This document shows positions 52,891 to 61,769 of a DNA stretch of 64,000 nt, in pieces. The DNA is from JAFLCL01 sp964502175. GTDB taxonomy: Bacteria > Myxococcota_A > Polyangia > Polyangiales > Sandaracinaceae. The stretch is taken from positions 9,316 to 73,315 of the forward strand of contig CAZCVE010000044.1 of the NCBI GenBank assembly GCA_964502175.1. Direction: 5' to 3'. The translations under genes were made by a program, and so were the position numbers. The notes under the pieces are model-generated. The model worked only from the letters and a program-made list of their open reading frames with translations, did no database searches and was not told the origin of the DNA. Each line of letters begins with the position of its first letter. Position 1 is the first letter of the stretch.

Positions 52891-53818
52891 CTACTCGAGA
52901 CAGCCGAGCTCGCGGATCCACACCGTGTTCGGCAGGCCCGAACGCTCGATGCCGTGCCACGCGATGAACGTGCGTCCGTCGCGCACGGCGAGGTCGGGCG
53001 TGATCGTGTACGCGTTGCCTTCGTCGGCGCCGGGCGCGAGGCGTCCGGTCCAGCGCGCGGTCGGCCGGCCACGCGCGTCGAGGCGCACGAGCGTGTTGCC
53101 CGCGGCGACCAGGAGCCCGCCCGCGATCCGCATCACGTCGAAGCCGAGGTCGCTGCCGTCGACGACGTCGAGGTCGATCGGCGGCTCGATCGACGCGAGC
53201 GACGCGTCGACGAAGCGCGCGCTCGTCGGCGCGCCGTTGCCCGGATCGAACACGACACACCGTCGCGCATCGCGATGGTCGCCTGCGCGTGCGCACGACG
53301 ACCCGCGCCGAGGCTCACCACGCGGACGCTCGCGTCGGGATCGACGATCACGTAGCCCGCGAGATCGTCGGTGCCGATGCGCAGGGTGCTCTCGATCCAA
53401 GTCGCGCCCGTGCTCCACGCGCCGGGCACGTGCCGCAGGTAGAGCGGCACCGAGTCGCCGATGATCGCGACCTCGCCGAGCGGACGACCGTCGCCATCGG
53501 TCGATCGCGCCGCGAGCGACGGCATCTCGCGGCCGCCGTAGATGCCGAGGTGAAAGGGCACGAAGAAGCCGTCTCGCGTGGGGATCAGCGAGGGACGCCA
53601 CGCCCACTGGCACGTGTCGCAGATCGATCGTGGCTGCGTCTCGAGCTCCGTCGTGCGCAGCGCGAACGCATCCGCGATCGGACCGATCGCGAGGCCCTCG
53701 TCGACGCGACCGTCACAGTCGTCGTCGATCGGCCCGCACTGCTCGGCGTCGCGCGGGATGCACGGCGCCGCGTCCGTGCCTGCATCGCTCGGGCCCGCGT
53801 CGGGGGTCCATGCGGCTC
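52891..53818 (-). pseudogene. decayed MopE-like lipoprotein gene
   Basis: The 5' end is gone: right after the stop of the module upstream, the same frame reads RAAWTPDAGPSDAGTDAAPC, the linker of a surface lipoprotein, then AEQCGPIDDDCDGRVDEGL, a MopE-type metal-binding motif. The signal peptide and start are missing. The frame then continues (YLRHVPGAWSTGATWIESTL) to about 53265, where one base is lost; the end is in a different frame (VVFDPGNGAPTSARFVDASL to RELGCLE). So the gene has both a truncation and a frameshift and is probably dead. Confidence 0.65.
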
Positions 53819-53819
53819 G

Positions 53820-54596
53820 TCATGTCGCGGGCCGCTCGACGCGCGGCGGTGCACGTCGTCGCTCGAGCCGCCAGAGCGCGCCGGGTCCTCGGGCTCGGGT
53901 ACTGAGGCCGACCGCGCGGAGATCGGACAGGGCCGCTTGCCGGCTGACGGAGTGATCGATTCGCTCGAGGTAGTCCGCCACCGTGACGCCCTCCTGGTTG
54001 CTCTGCACGAGGGCCGTGAGGATGTCGCGGCGCGTCCGTGCATCGTAGGTGCCCACGCGCCCCTTGCGATGGGGCTCTACGGTGGGCCGCTCGATCCCGT
54101 AGAAGCCCCAGTCCGAGAACTCGCGCAGCGAGCGACCGATGCGTCGGGAAGCGCTGCGCTCGCCAGGTCGCACGTCGTCGACGAAGAAGTGCTCCGAGGG
54201 TCGCACGGCGGCCCAGTCCGCGCAGACGTGCCGGACCCAGTGACCGAGCTCGCGGTCTCCGTCGACCTCGCGCGCGAACGTCACGACCACGCACATCGCC
54301 TGCGGTGTCCGCATGGTGCGCATCGCGTCCCGCACGAGCATGGGAGTCAGCGTGCGCCACCGCTTCACGACGACCTCGATGAGCACGCCGAGCAGCCGCG
54401 CGTCGTGGCGCGACATCTCGGCGAGGAGGCAGACCAAGGTCTCGTCGCTCGCTGGTGCGTAGGGCCACTCGCGCATCCTGCCCATCGCGGAGCCGCCCCG
54501 TAGCGCGATCTCTTCGAACGCGCGGGCCAGGTCGTCGTCGGTCGGCACACGCACGAGGCGTGCGTCCGCGGACTTCGTCTTCGCGCGGGGCGTCAC
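53820..54596 (-). CDS. winged-helix partner of the nucleotidyltransferase
   Basis: The 258-aa protein is mostly helical (LVCLLAEMSRHDARLLGVLI, LTPMLVRDAMRTMRTPQAMC) and ends in a winged-helix-like segment (RRDILTALVQSNQEGVTVAD, RIDHSVSRQAALSDLRAVGL) followed by a basic tail. The winged helix suggests DNA binding and self-regulation, but the antitoxin role is only inferred. Its start overlaps the stop of the NTase gene by 4 bp (ATGA), the usual coupling of such pairs. It ends exactly at the truncated lipoprotein gene. Confidence 0.65.
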   Translation of the reverse strand: MTPRAKTKSADARLVRVPTDDDLARAFEEIALRGGSAMGRMREWPYAPASDETLVCLLAEMSRHDARLLGVLIEVVVKRWRTLTPMLVRDAMRTMRTPQAMCVVVTFAREVDGDRELGHWVRHVCADWAAVRPSEHFFVDDVRPGERSASRRIGRSLREFSDWGFYGIERPTVEPHRKGRVGTYDARTRRDILTALVQSNQEGVTVADYLERIDHSVSRQAALSDLRAVGLSTRARGPGALWRLERRRAPPRVERPAT

Positions 54597-55135
54597 ACGC
54601 CCAGCCGCTCGCGCATGTCGTCGAAGAGATCCGCGGCTGCGGGCGCGCCCTTGATGCGCTTCTCCGCGAGCAGGGCGAGCTGCCGATCCACGATGTCGAG
54701 GTCCTTCGCCTGGCGCAGGAGTCGCACGGTGTGGGGACGATCCTTGTCGCGCGCGGCGAAGAGCTTCATCACGAGGAGATCCTCCGCGCCGAGGGCATCC
54801 ACCGTGAGGTTGTTCCCCGCGTAGACGCGCACGAGACGTGACCCGTAGTCGCTGGGAAGCACGTGCGTGAAGGTCGTGAACCAGGGGTTGAGCCAGTCGG
54901 GCTCGAGGTTGAGCTCCTTCGCGACCTTCTCGGCGTAGGGAGCGATCTCCTGCAGCGTCCCGCCGACCGGGAAGACGTCTGCGTCCGTCGTGGAGGTGGT
55001 GTGCCCGTGCGCCAGGATCATCGCGGTGCCGCCGCCGAGGATCAGGCGGACCTGCCGCGGGAGCTCGTGATCGAGGGAAGCGAACGCGCGCTCCGCGAGC
55101 GTCCGGTCGAGAGCCAGATGACGATTCTCAGCCAT
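54593..55135 (-). CDS. AbiEii/DUF6036-like nucleotidyltransferase
   Basis: The 180-aa product has the NTase signature: LILGGGTAMILAHGHTTSTT then DADVF, i.e. GG..(x)n..DxD. Later segments (AEDLLVMKLFAARDKDRPH, KDLDIVDRQL) match the helical tail of AbiEii and MenT-type toxin NTases. Such enzymes add nucleotides to tRNA acceptor ends and block translation. Unlike most TA pairs, the toxin-like gene is first and the regulator second. It is preceded by a palindrome, as expected for an autoregulated module. Confidence 0.75.
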   Translation of the reverse strand: MAENRHLALDRTLAERAFASLDHELPRQVRLILGGGTAMILAHGHTTSTTDADVFPVGGTLQEIAPYAEKVAKELNLEPDWLNPWFTTFTHVLPSDYGSRLVRVYAGNNLTVDALGAEDLLVMKLFAARDKDRPHTVRLLRQAKDLDIVDRQLALLAEKRIKGAPAAADLFDDMRERLGV

Positions 55136-55156
55136 GTCGGGGCTTTTGACATGCAG

Positions 55157-55171
55157 TAGACACGTTGTCTA
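55157..55171. promoter_or_regulatory. palindrome TAGACA-CGT-TGTCTA before the NTase module
   Basis: A perfect 6-bp inverted repeat with a 3-nt centre starting 21 bp upstream of the NTase ATG. The AT-rich composition is unusual here and suggests the module's own promoter/operator. Confidence 0.55.
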
Positions 55172-55246
55172 TTGCTTGTCCTCTGGCCCGTGCGCAGCTC
55201 CGCGCCAACGTTGCCCCGCCGCGCGCCCTTCCGATACCGTGCGATC

Positions 55247-56548
55247 GTGCTGCGCTCAGCGCTCGGACTCGTGGTCGTCGCGGTGCTCGCGTGGGCGAGC
55301 GCGGGCGCGCGAGCGCAAGACGAGCCGAGCCCCGCCGCTCCCAGCCCCGCCGCTCCCAGCCCTGGCGCGCCCACGGATCAGGTCGTGGTGATCGCGGGAT
55401 CGCCCTCGTTTCCGGGGCGCGCGGAGCTCTGGGCCCGTCGTGTCACGCGCGCGCTGCGCCGTGACGGCGCGAGCGTCGTGACGCCCGAGGGCATCGACTG
55501 GGATCGCGAGGGCATCGACGAGCGACGCCTCGTCCAGCTCGAAGAGATCGAGGCGGCGCTCGGCGTCGCGCGTCGCGCGCAGGTCGCGCTCGAAGAGGCC
55601 GAGGCGATGCGCGCGCTGTCGGCCGCGTCGCGTCGTGCGCGCGATCTGCTCGACGTCCCCGGCGCCGCGGAGTGGCTCGCCGAGGTCGAGGTCGTGACGG
55701 CGATCGTCGCCGCACAGCGAGGTGACGCGGCGCTCGCCGAGGCGTCGCTGCGTCGCGCGCTCGCGCTCGCGCCCGATCGCGCGCTCCAAGAAGGCGAGGC
55801 CCCTCCCGAGCTCGTCGCGCGCTCGGTCGCGCTGATGCGCGAGGGCGTGCGCCGCGCGCGCATCGAGGTTCGCGTCGAAGGCGCGGCCGCGAGCGAGCGC
55901 GCCGCGGCGCAGGTCTTCGTCGACGATCGCCCGATCGGTGGGCTGCCTCGCGAGCTCGAGGTCGCCGCGGGGCTCCACGTGATCCGCATCGAAGCGCGCG
56001 GCCATCGCCCGTACGCGCGCCTCGTCGATCTCGCGCCCGGCTCGCGCGCGCCGATGGTCGTGGCCCTCGCCCCGAGCGGCGCGACCGTGCACGCGCTCGC
56101 GCTGGCCGAAGCGATCGGGAGCGGCTCGCTCGACGACGTCGCCAGCTCGCTCGCGAGCATCGTCGGTGAAGGCGGCGTCGCGCGCAGCGTGTGGCTCGTG
56201 CACGTGGGCACGGGCCCGCTCGATCGCGCCGTCGTCGTGCGCTGCGGTCCGGGTCTCTGCGAGTCGCCGCGGCGCATCGACGACACGGCCGTGCTGTCAC
56301 TCCATGCCGACGGCCCCATCGAGGCGCACGACGGAACGGGCGACGTCGCGAGCGCCCTGCGATGGATCGATGAGGTCCCGATCGAGCCGCCGCCGCCGCC
56401 GCCGTCGATCGTCGAGGAGTGGTGGCTCTGGGCGGGCATCGGCGCGGTGGTGGTCGGCGCAGGTGTGGGCATCGGTCTCGCGGTCACGCCGAGCGGAGAC
56501 GCGCCGCTCGTGCTCCGCGTCGATCCCTGCACCGGCTGCGCGCGCTGA
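55247..56548 (+). CDS. PEGA-like surface protein with C-terminal helix
   Basis: The GTG at 55247 gives a good signal peptide (SALGLVVVAVLAWASAGARA), then a linker with three PSPAA-like repeats and a helical domain with IEAALGVARRAQVALEEAE. PEGA-like strands follow (AAAQVFVDDRPIGGLPRELE, VAAGLHVIRIEARGHRPYAR), and near the C-terminus a transmembrane segment (WAGIGAVVVGAGVGIGLAV). The plan equals that of the gene at 47614, though the sequences are only distantly alike. It is followed by a lipoprotein gene, as in the other operon. The start is the least certain part. Confidence 0.75.
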   Translation: MLRSALGLVVVAVLAWASAGARAQDEPSPAAPSPAAPSPGAPTDQVVVIAGSPSFPGRAELWARRVTRALRRDGASVVTPEGIDWDREGIDERRLVQLEEIEAALGVARRAQVALEEAEAMRALSAASRRARDLLDVPGAAEWLAEVEVVTAIVAAQRGDAALAEASLRRALALAPDRALQEGEAPPELVARSVALMREGVRRARIEVRVEGAAASERAAAQVFVDDRPIGGLPRELEVAAGLHVIRIEARGHRPYARLVDLAPGSRAPMVVALAPSGATVHALALAEAIGSGSLDDVASSLASIVGEGGVARSVWLVHVGTGPLDRAVVVRCGPGLCESPRRIDDTAVLSLHADGPIEAHDGTGDVASALRWIDEVPIEPPPPPPSIVEEWWLWAGIGAVVVGAGVGIGLAVTPSGDAPLVLRVDPCTGCAR

Positions 56549-56574
56549 GCAGCCACGCGTGTCACCCTCGGTGC

Positions 56575-57639
56575 GTGCGCTCTCCCTCGACACGCATCCT
56601 GTGGCTCGCGACGGGCTGGTTGCTCGCGTGTGATCCGACATCGATCGGCGCACACCTCGACGCCCACGCGGTCGAGCGCGACGCCGAGGTCGCTGACGAC
56701 GTGTCCTCGATCGATGCGCCGCCGAGCGTCGACGACGCGCGAGGGGACGAGGACGACGCGTTCGCGGTGCCGGCGCGTGCGTGCAGCTACCGATCGAGCA
56801 GCTTCGAGGGCGCGCCGCTCGAGCTCGACGTGGGACCCGGCTCGGACGAGCGCCTGCGGTTCACCGTGCGGAGCCTGCCGGACCCCGCGGTCGTGGTGAG
56901 CGCGACGCTGCGCTTCTCCATCTTCGATGCCGATCACCCCGACGAAGAAGGCACGATCCGGGTGAACGGAAGCGCGCCGCTCTCCATCCCTGCGATGACG
57001 GCGTGGGACAACGTCGAGCAGATCGTGACGCTCGACGTCACGGGCGCGCTCGCCCTGGGCGACAACGAGATCGTGTTCGGCCCGGGCCCGCTCGATCGCA
57101 GCTTCTTCCGCGTGTCACAGCTCTCGCTGGAGCTCGAGGCGCGCGTGGTCGAGTGCACGCCGAGCGATCCGCCGCCCGATCCCACGGCGGTGCGTCGCGA
57201 GCTCCACTTCCACGAGGCGACGTACACGAACCGCAGCACGTGGGTCGTGCCGTGTCCGCCGGGTCATCCGCGCTTCGCGGCCATCCGCGACTACGCGTTC
57301 ACGGCCAACGGCGCAGATCAGGTGGGGACCGACTGCGAGGATCTCTACGTGCCCGGCGGCACGCGCCGCGGCACCGCGACGTTCACCTTCGACGACGTGA
57401 TCCCCTCGACCTACGGCGTCTACGTGCGCTTCCGATCGAGCGCGAACCGCAACCCACGCGGCGCGCTCTTCGTGGTGAACGGCGAGGAGATGCGGATCGA
57501 TCAGGTCGACACGAGCGGCGACTACTTCGAGGTGCTCTTCGGTGATCGACGCCTCGGAGGCACCGTGAGCGTGGTGCTCGACTCGAGCCGCGAGTCCGAG
57601 AGCGACAGCGTGACGTGGATTCGCCTGGAACCGCGCTGA
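56575..57639 (+). CDS. lipoprotein with C-terminal beta domains, 354 aa
   Basis: From a GTG at 56575: RSPSTRILWLATGWLLAC gives the lipobox, then an acidic linker (DAPPSVDDARGDEDDAFAVP) and two beta-rich domains (LRFTVRSLPDPAVVVSATLR, FDDVIPSTYGVYVRFRSSAN). The first has strands and Asn/Asp pattern of a jelly-roll domain. The second resembles carbohydrate-binding modules, but I cannot assign a family. It starts 26 bp after the PEGA-like gene, repeating the surface protein-lipoprotein pairing of 47.6-52.8 kb. Confidence 0.72.
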   Translation: MRSPSTRILWLATGWLLACDPTSIGAHLDAHAVERDAEVADDVSSIDAPPSVDDARGDEDDAFAVPARACSYRSSSFEGAPLELDVGPGSDERLRFTVRSLPDPAVVVSATLRFSIFDADHPDEEGTIRVNGSAPLSIPAMTAWDNVEQIVTLDVTGALALGDNEIVFGPGPLDRSFFRVSQLSLELEARVVECTPSDPPPDPTAVRRELHFHEATYTNRSTWVVPCPPGHPRFAAIRDYAFTANGADQVGTDCEDLYVPGGTRRGTATFTFDDVIPSTYGVYVRFRSSANRNPRGALFVVNGEEMRIDQVDTSGDYFEVLFGDRRLGGTVSVVLDSSRESESDSVTWIRLEPR

Positions 57640-57641
57640 AC

Positions 57642-58397
57642 GTGGCCGATCCGCTCGTCACCGCCCCGCCCGGCCCGCTCGCGCTGCTCTTCCACGACGA
57701 GGCCATGGCCATCGTGAACAAGCCCTCCGGCATCGCGGTGCACAAGGGCATGGATCGCTCGAGCGACAACGTGCTCTCGCGCCTCCACCGTCAGCTCGAT
57801 CGGTGGGTGTGGCCCTCGCATCGCCTCGATCGCGCGACGAGCGGCGCGCTGGTGTTCGCGCTGGACGAGGCGGCGGCGAGCGTGCTCGCGCGCGCGTTCC
57901 AAGACGGCCTCGCCGAGAAGACCTACCTCGCGTGGACACGCGGCGCGCCCGAGCCGCGCGAGGGCGAGATCGATCATCCCGTGCCGCGCGCCGAATACAG
58001 CGAAGAGCGCGTCGACGCGCTCACGCAGTACCGCACGGTCGCGATCGCGAACGACGTGCGCACGGGCGCGCCGCGCTACGGCCTCGTGCTGTGTCACCCG
58101 AAGACCGGCCGCTACCACCAGATCCGGCGACACCTCCGGCACGTGCACTGCCCGATCCTCGGAGACACGACCTACGGCGACAATAAGGAGAACAAGGCCC
58201 TCCGCGCGCACGGCGGCCTCACGCGCCTCGCGCTCCACGCGATCGCGCTCTCGATCCCGCACGGGTCGGACACGTCGCGCCGCGTCCAGGTCGTGGCCCC
58301 GATCCCCGAAGACCTGCGCGCGCCGATGCGCACGTACGGCGTGACCGACGAGACGCTCGACGCGATCGAGCGCGAGGCGGAGCCACGCTCGCCGTGA
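57642..58397 (+). CDS. RluA-family pseudouridine synthase
   Basis: The 251-aa enzyme (GTG start directly after the lipoprotein stop) has the RluA catalytic motif HRLDRATSGALVFA with the nucleophile Asp, the N-terminal strand AIVNKPSGIAVHKG and the C-terminal HQIRRHLRHVHCPILGD. The absence of an S4 domain and the short length resemble the TruC/RluA group that modifies tRNA or rRNA uridines. The RNA target cannot be told from sequence. Confidence 0.9.
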   Translation: MADPLVTAPPGPLALLFHDEAMAIVNKPSGIAVHKGMDRSSDNVLSRLHRQLDRWVWPSHRLDRATSGALVFALDEAAASVLARAFQDGLAEKTYLAWTRGAPEPREGEIDHPVPRAEYSEERVDALTQYRTVAIANDVRTGAPRYGLVLCHPKTGRYHQIRRHLRHVHCPILGDTTYGDNKENKALRAHGGLTRLALHAIALSIPHGSDTSRRVQVVAPIPEDLRAPMRTYGVTDETLDAIEREAEPRSP

Positions 58398-58410
58398 GTC
58401 ATGCTCACGC

Positions 58411-58992
58411 TCAGGCGAGCTCGGCGCGCCACACGCCGATGCCGCCGTGCAGGTGGATGATCAGCTCGCGCAGGCGGAGCAGCTCGCCTCGCGAGATCAT
58501 GCTGCCGGTCGAGACGAGCGGGTCGTAGTCCATCACGAGAGGGCGCATCGGCGCGGCGATCGCGAACCCGTGCGCGTGCAGCGACATCAGCTGTCGCGCG
58601 ATCACGACGAGGTGCTGATCGAGCGCCCAGAGCACGTCTTCGAGGCGACCGTAGTTGCGGCCAGGCTCGGGCGCGAGCACGGACCCCATGACGCCTGCCC
58701 CGAGGACGCCACCCGTGAGGCCGCCGACGAGCATGCCCGCGACCTGCATGGCCTCCGCGGACTTCTGATCCGTGCGGACTCGCGCGCCGAGGTTCAGCGC
58801 GTGGTCGATCGTGTGCACGCCTTGCGCGAGGAGCTTGAGCGCGCGGTCGAGCTCGGCGCGACGGTCGGCGGGCTGCGGAGGTGGGAGCAGGGCAACGCAG
58901 GCCGCCTTGCACACGGGTCGCTCGAACGACCACGCGTAGACGGTCGTCGTCGTACAGGGTTGCCCGCAGCCCTGGCAGGTGAAGCACATCAT
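58411..58992 (-). CDS. zinc-ribbon membrane-associated protein, 193 aa
   Basis: The start MMCFTCQGCGQPC gives four Cys in CxxCxxCxxxC spacing, then CKAACVALL near residue 37, so one or two zinc ribbons are likely. A helical segment (TDQKSAEAMQVAGMLVGGLT) and a Gly-rich hydrophobic stretch GGVLGAGVMGSVLAP follow, then helices ending LRLRELIIHLHGGIGVWR. No family recognised. It is divergent from the penicillin-acylase gene (125-bp gap). Confidence 0.68.
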   Translation of the reverse strand: MMCFTCQGCGQPCTTTTVYAWSFERPVCKAACVALLPPPQPADRRAELDRALKLLAQGVHTIDHALNLGARVRTDQKSAEAMQVAGMLVGGLTGGVLGAGVMGSVLAPEPGRNYGRLEDVLWALDQHLVVIARQLMSLHAHGFAIAAPMRPLVMDYDPLVSTGSMISRGELLRLRELIIHLHGGIGVWRAELA

Positions 58993-59106
58993 CCGTGACG
59001 AGCATCGCCCGCGTCGTCGTCGACGCCAAGACGCGGGGCGCTTCACGCTTGCGCGCGCGGCTCTCGACCGCGACGCTACGCGCCTCGCTCGCACCCTCGT
59101 CTTCTC

Positions 59107-59111
59107 GGAGG
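59107..59111 (+). promoter_or_regulatory. GGAGG ribosome site for the acylase GTG start
   Basis: GGAGG, 6 nt before the GTG at 59118, sets the start there and gives the lipoprotein signal; 41 in-frame residues upstream are Arg/Ser-rich and lack a ribosome site. Confidence 0.65.
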
Positions 59112-59117
59112 TCGTCC

Positions 59118-61769
59118 GTGACTGCTCGTCCTGCGCGCTCTCTCGCCGTGCTCGCGCTCGTGTCGCTCTCGGGCTGTCCGGGTCCACTCACCTTGGCGGA
59201 CTCGGGAGCCGATGCCGCGGGCGAGGCGCGTGACGCGGCGCGCGACACCGCGGTGCCGACCGACGCGGGCGATCCGTGCGACGCGCCCGTCACGCCGCGC
59301 TCGTGTCGGCCTTCGTTCGAGGGTCTGTCCGCGGCCGTCGAGGTGGTGCGCGACGCCGATGGTGTGCCTCACCTCTACGGCGCGAACGCGTCCGACACGT
59401 TCTTCGCGTCTGGCTACATGCAGGCGCACGACCGACTGCTCCAGATGGAGCTCATGCGCGCGCGCTCGCTCGGTCGTCGCGCGGAGGTCCTCGGCGAAGG
59501 CGCGGTCGGTGACGACACGCTGATGCGCATCCTCGACATCGGGCGCTGGGGCGCGGTGAACGCGTCGACGCTCGCGCGCGAAGATCCCGAGCAGTACGCG
59601 CTCCTCGAGGCGTGGGCGGCGGGCGTGAACCGACGCCTCGCCGAGATCCGCGACGGCACCGTGCCGCGACCGGCGGGCTTCACGGTGGACGGGCTCGACC
59701 TCGTGCCCGAGGACTGGACGGTCGATCACGCGCTCGCGGTCGCGAAGCTCCTGCTCTTCGGGAACGCGAGCCAGATCGAGTACGACATCCTCTCGTCGAT
59801 CCTCGCGCGCTACTTCCCCGAGCTCTACGCGTCGCTGCCGATCTACCGGCCGATCCGCAACGCGCACACGGTGCCGCCGGACGAGCGACCGATGTCGCTC
59901 ACGCACCGAGAGCCGAGCGGTGTGATCCCGCTCGTGCCCGCCACGCGAGAGGCCACACCGCCGCTGCCGAGCGACGCGGCGGAGCGCATGCGCGCGTTCT
60001 TCGCGCGCTTCGCCGAGGTGCCGGGCCTGCCCGCGATCAGCGGCGGTCACAGCAACAACTGGGCGGTGGACGGTCGCCACACGATCGATGGATCGCCCAT
60101 GATCGCGGGCGATCCGCACCAAGGCTTCTCGAGCCCGAACATCTTCTGGCTGCACCACATGCACAGCGCTCGCGCCGAGGATGGCCTCGACGTGATCGGC
60201 TGGAGCTTCCTCGGCGCGCCCGCGATCCAGCTCGGCCACAACCGCGACATCGCGTGGACGGCCACGACGACGTACCCGGACTTCATGGACATCTGGTCCG
60301 TGCGCGGCGACGAAGACTCGATCCAGATCGGAGGCGTCGAGGCCGCGATCGTGCGCCGCACCGAGACGATCCTCGTGCGCGGCGGACCCGCCGTGGAGGT
60401 GGAGATCGAGACGGTGCCCGGCTACGGCGTGATCCTGCCGCGCGACCTCGCGCCGCTGCCGATCGCGGGCGTCGGTGAGCGCGTGCTCCTCAACTGGATC
60501 GGCTTCGCGCCCACGCACGAGGCGCAGGGCTTCGCGGGCTACGACCTCGCGACGAGCACCGAAGACTTCGAGGTCGCCGCGCGGCAGATGGAGATCGGCG
60601 CGTTCAACTTCGTCGCCGCCGACGCGGACGGCATCACGTACACGTCGCCTCCGTCGGTGCCCGTGCGTCGCGGTCCCATCACGCCCGAGCGCACGCCGTG
60701 GACGATCCTCGACGGCGACGACGAGGGCTCGCTCTGGTCCGACGTGCTGCTCACGCCCGCGCAGCTGCCGCACAGCCGCGGCGGCATGCGTGGCTTCCTC
60801 GCGACCGCGAACAACGAGCCCTACGGCTTCAACGACGACGGCGACTGGTACGACGGTCCGTTCTACTTCGGCATGTACTTCGACCCGGGCACGCGCGCGC
60901 AGCGCATCGAGGACGAGCTCACGCGGCTCACGGCGCGCGGCAACGTGACGATCGAGGACATGCAGGCGCTGCAGGACGACACGCACTCGATCCTCGCGGA
61001 CGACATCGTGCCCGCGCTGCTCGCCGCGTGGGACGCGCGCGCGACCGACGCGACGATCACCGAGTTCCGTGACCGCGCGGATCTCGGCACGCTCGTCGAG
61101 GCGCTGCGCGGCTGGGATCGCCGCATGGAGCGCGTGGCCGCGCCTCCGGTGATCTTCCAGGCGTACTCGTACGTGCTCACGCGACGCATGGCCGCGGACG
61201 AGTTCTCCGCGCTCTACGATCCGATCCTCGAGGCGGAGCCGAACTACCTGCTCAAGATGACGTCGCTGCTGCTGCGCGACGAGATCCCCGGCGCCGACGA
61301 CTTCTTCGACGACGGCCGCACGCGCACGATGATGCTGGCGCTCGCCGACGTCGCCGCGTGGCTGACCACGCGCTTCGGGGGCGTCGAGACCAATCGCTAC
61401 ACGTGGGGCGCGCTCCACGGCTCGGTCTTCGGCTCGGTGTACGGGGCCGCGTTCGAGACGCCGTGGATCCCGACCGACGGCGCCGACGGAACCATCAACG
61501 TGTCGAGCGCGCGCATCATGGACGGCGACACGCTCCGGGATCGCATCGACACGGGCGGAGGCAGCGTCTACCGCGTGGTGGCGCGCTTCCGCGCGGACGG
61601 CACGCCCGAGGCGTTCTTCCAGATGCCGCGCGGCGTCTCGGGTGAGCCGACGGATCCCTTCTACGACAACCTCCACGACGACTGGGTCGAGGGTCGCTAC
61701 CGCCCGCTCCGGTTCGAGCGCGTCGACGTCGAGCGCGACGCGGCCGAGACCTTCACGATCGATCCGTGA
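59118..61769 (+). CDS. penicillin-acylase-family lipoprotein hydrolase
   Basis: The 883-aa protein (lipobox SLSGC, Cys 20) is an Ntn-hydrolase of the penicillin amidase family: alpha-chain start FEGLSAAVEVVRDADGVPHL, FASGYMQAHDRLLQMELMRA, and the autocatalytic site with Ser 312 in ISGGHSNNWAV, which becomes the beta-chain N-terminus. The beta chain has GDPHQGFSSPNIFWLHHMHS and the oxyanion Asn in ATANNEPYG. Family members cleave beta-lactams or acyl-homoserine lactones; here an outer-membrane-anchored enzyme could degrade signals or antibiotics outside. It overlaps the GMC oxidoreductase by 4 bp. Confidence 0.9.
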   Translation: MTARPARSLAVLALVSLSGCPGPLTLADSGADAAGEARDAARDTAVPTDAGDPCDAPVTPRSCRPSFEGLSAAVEVVRDADGVPHLYGANASDTFFASGYMQAHDRLLQMELMRARSLGRRAEVLGEGAVGDDTLMRILDIGRWGAVNASTLAREDPEQYALLEAWAAGVNRRLAEIRDGTVPRPAGFTVDGLDLVPEDWTVDHALAVAKLLLFGNASQIEYDILSSILARYFPELYASLPIYRPIRNAHTVPPDERPMSLTHREPSGVIPLVPATREATPPLPSDAAERMRAFFARFAEVPGLPAISGGHSNNWAVDGRHTIDGSPMIAGDPHQGFSSPNIFWLHHMHSARAEDGLDVIGWSFLGAPAIQLGHNRDIAWTATTTYPDFMDIWSVRGDEDSIQIGGVEAAIVRRTETILVRGGPAVEVEIETVPGYGVILPRDLAPLPIAGVGERVLLNWIGFAPTHEAQGFAGYDLATSTEDFEVAARQMEIGAFNFVAADADGITYTSPPSVPVRRGPITPERTPWTILDGDDEGSLWSDVLLTPAQLPHSRGGMRGFLATANNEPYGFNDDGDWYDGPFYFGMYFDPGTRAQRIEDELTRLTARGNVTIEDMQALQDDTHSILADDIVPALLAAWDARATDATITEFRDRADLGTLVEALRGWDRRMERVAAPPVIFQAYSYVLTRRMAADEFSALYDPILEAEPNYLLKMTSLLLRDEIPGADDFFDDGRTRTMMLALADVAAWLTTRFGGVETNRYTWGALHGSVFGSVYGAAFETPWIPTDGADGTINVSSARIMDGDTLRDRIDTGGGSVYRVVARFRADGTPEAFFQMPRGVSGEPTDPFYDNLHDDWVEGRYRPLRFERVDVERDAAETFTIDP

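Noticed and set aside
52860..52905. Two near-identical 15-bp stretches (CTACTCGAG.CAGC) considered as an attachment site
   Set aside because: They lie at the 3' end of the decayed lipoprotein gene, are very short, and no integrase or tRNA is present; likely local slippage.
59076..61676. 866-codon minus-strand open frame opposite the penicillin-acylase gene
   Set aside because: Composition is Arg/His/Val/Glu-rich with no domain; the plus-strand gene has clear catalytic motifs throughout.
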